A stretch of DNA of 64,000 nucleotides from Gemmatimonadota bacterium (GTDB lineage: Bacteria > Gemmatimonadota > Gemmatimonadetes > Gemmatimonadales > Gemmatimonadaceae), in assembly GCA_027307165.1 (NCBI GenBank), contig DAHUXM010000025.1, positions 103,735 to 167,734 of the forward strand. The letters run 5' to 3'. This document shows positions 62,826 through 64,000 of this stretch, piece after piece. The notes under the pieces were generated by a model, which was given only the letters and a program-made list of their open reading frames with translations, was not told where the DNA came from and ran no database searches. The stretch's first letter is position 1, and each line of letters begins with the position of its first letter. The translations under genes and the position numbers were made by a program.

Positions 62826-64000
62826 TCAGCGCGGAACGGGGATCGTCAGCCCGTGACGCACGGCCGCGTCGCGAGCAATGTCGTAGCCCGCATCGGCGTG
62901 CCGCAGAATTCCCGTCGCGGGATCGTTTGTCAACACGCGCTCGATACGCTCGCGCATCTCCGGCGTTCCGTCGGCAACGACCACTTGCCCCGCATGCAGC
63001 GAGTTACCGATCCCGACGCCGCCGCCGTGGTGGAACGACACCCAGCTCGCACCACTCGCGGTGTTCACGAGCGCGTTCAATATCGGCCAGTCGGCAATCG
63101 CGTCGCTGCCATCCAGCATCGCTTCCGTTTCGCGGAACGGCGATGCAACGCTCCCCGTATCGAGATGGTCGCGCCCGATCGCGATCGGCGCACTTATCTC
63201 GCCCGAAGCAACGAGGTCGTTGAGTGCAACGCCAAAACGCGCGCGATCACCCTGGCCCAGCCAGCATATCCGCGCCGGCAGTCCCTGGAAGTGAATCCGC
63301 TCGCTCGCCAGCTTGATCCAGCGCGCGAGATGCTCATCCTCCGGGAATAGATCGAGCACGAGACGATCGGTACGCGCGATATCCGCGGGATCGCCGGACA
63401 GTGCGGCCCACCGGAATGGTCCTTTCCCCTCGCAGAACAGTGGCCGGATGTATGCAGGCACGAATCCAGGAAAGTCGAACGCATGTTCGAGTCCCGCATC
63501 GAACGCCACGGTGCGGATGTTATTGCCATAATCGAAGGTCACCGCGCCCATCTTCTGCAGCGCGAGCATCGCTTCGACGTGCCGGACCGCGCTCGCCGTC
63601 GAACGGTGCACGTATTCCTCCGGATCGTTGCGCCGAAGTTCATCGGCCTCCCATATGGACATGCCCGCCGGCACGTAGCCGTTCAACATGTCGTGCGCGC
63701 TCGTCTGATCCGTCAGCACGTCGGGCACAACACCACGCCGGGCAAGTTCAGGTATCACATCTGCCGCGTTTCCAACGAGCCCAACGGATAGCGGCGCCCT
63801 GTTTCGCAGCGCTTCACCGAGCCACGCCAACGCCTGGTCGAGACTGCTCGTCTTGCGATCGCAATACCCGGTCTCGATCCGCTTGTCGATGCGCGCCTCC
63901 GCGACTTCGACGCCTAGAAATGCAGCGCCGAGCATCGTTGCAGCGAGTGGCTGCGCGCCGCCCATTCCGCCAAGTCCGGCGGTGACGACGAGTCGCCCCG
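62826..64000 (-). CDS. hutU: Urocanate hydratase, partial (N-terminal part outside the window)
   Basis: The C-terminal 391 residues or so of urocanate hydratase, which turns urocanate into imidazolonepropionate with tightly bound NAD. Visible signatures are [15 protein letters not shown] at the edge, [28 protein letters not shown] and the active-site region [13 protein letters not shown], then [18 protein letters not shown]. The frame runs off base 64000, so the start is outside. It precedes hutI in the operon; hutH is not seen. Confidence 0.96.
   Translation of the reverse strand, partial: GRLVVTAGLGGMGGAQPLAATMLGAAFLGVEVAEARIDKRIETGYCDRKTSSLDQALAWLGEALRNRAPLSVGLVGNAADVIPELARRGVVPDVLTDQTSAHDMLNGYVPAGMSIWEADELRRNDPEEYVHRSTASAVRHVEAMLALQKMGAVTFDYGNNIRTVAFDAGLEHAFDFPGFVPAYIRPLFCEGKGPFRWAALSGDPADIARTDRLVLDLFPEDEHLARWIKLASERIHFQGLPARICWLGQGDRARFGVALNDLVASGEISAPIAIGRDHLDTGSVASPFRETEAMLDGSDAIADWPILNALVNTASGASWVSFHHGGGVGIGNSLHAGQVVVADGTPEMRERIERVLTNDPATGILRHADAGYDIARDAAVRHGLTIPVPR

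Overview
The window looks like a chromosomal segment of a Gram-negative bacterium of the Gemmatimonadota or a close relative; this is an inference from gene content. The DNA is GC-rich. It combines a Kdo transferase (outer membrane with LPS), a short Bacteroidota-style primary-type sigma factor without a long N-terminal region, four SusC/SusD-type outer-membrane import pairs, many lipoproteins, and a split ATP synthase operon. There is no sign of a plasmid, prophage or CRISPR array.

Layout: 1-5189 is a plus-strand housekeeping block: the 3' part of dnaE, whose reading frame begins inside an intein, then accA, a ricT-like PSP1 gene and metG. The whole 700-bp gap between the convergent metG and S9 peptidase genes (5187-5885) is an inverted array of tandem repeats. 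5890-8953 is a coupled S9 peptidase and class A beta-lactamase-like pair. 9069-29559 is dominated by three minus-strand SusC/SusD pairs, interrupted by a plug-only lipoprotein, an esterase fused to a LolA-like domain, a LytS/LytT two-component system and two small lipoproteins. 29964-36044 holds TPM-nucleotidyltransferase-LemA, a divergent DsbA-like gene with an apparent leaderless promoter, kdtA, and a receiver/EAL c-di-GMP pair.

36325-43534 is a minus-strand block: sigma factor, mlaF-like ATPase, AraC-type regulator, then atpA-atpG-atpD-atpC. A perfect TGTGA-N6-TCACA box lies just before atpA. Four tRNA genes (Ala-GGC, Gly-GCC, Val-GAC, Arg-ACG) follow at 43773-44340. Next comes a soluble PAS histidine kinase whose PAS domain and linker look like B. 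subtilis RsbP, directly downstream of an RsbQ-type alpha/beta hydrolase. This is the most interesting candidate system in the window. 46583-50936 has a methyltransferase, a DUF481 barrel, small lipoproteins and an M8-like metallopeptidase. 51016-60690 joins an exported Xaa-Pro peptidase, a second plug-only lipoprotein, the fourth SusC/SusD pair and a large zinc metalloprotease. 60877-64000 ends with a ferric-reductase-like membrane protein, hutI and a partial hutU.

Functional picture: secreted and periplasmic peptidases, RagAB-like importers and histidine degradation suggest growth on peptides. No glycoside hydrolase was seen. A 102-bp REPIN/MITE-like repeat occurs three times (2351, 32879, 60718), with extra half copies next to the ricT and kdtA start codons. 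Function calls rest on motifs read by eye; no database search was possible.
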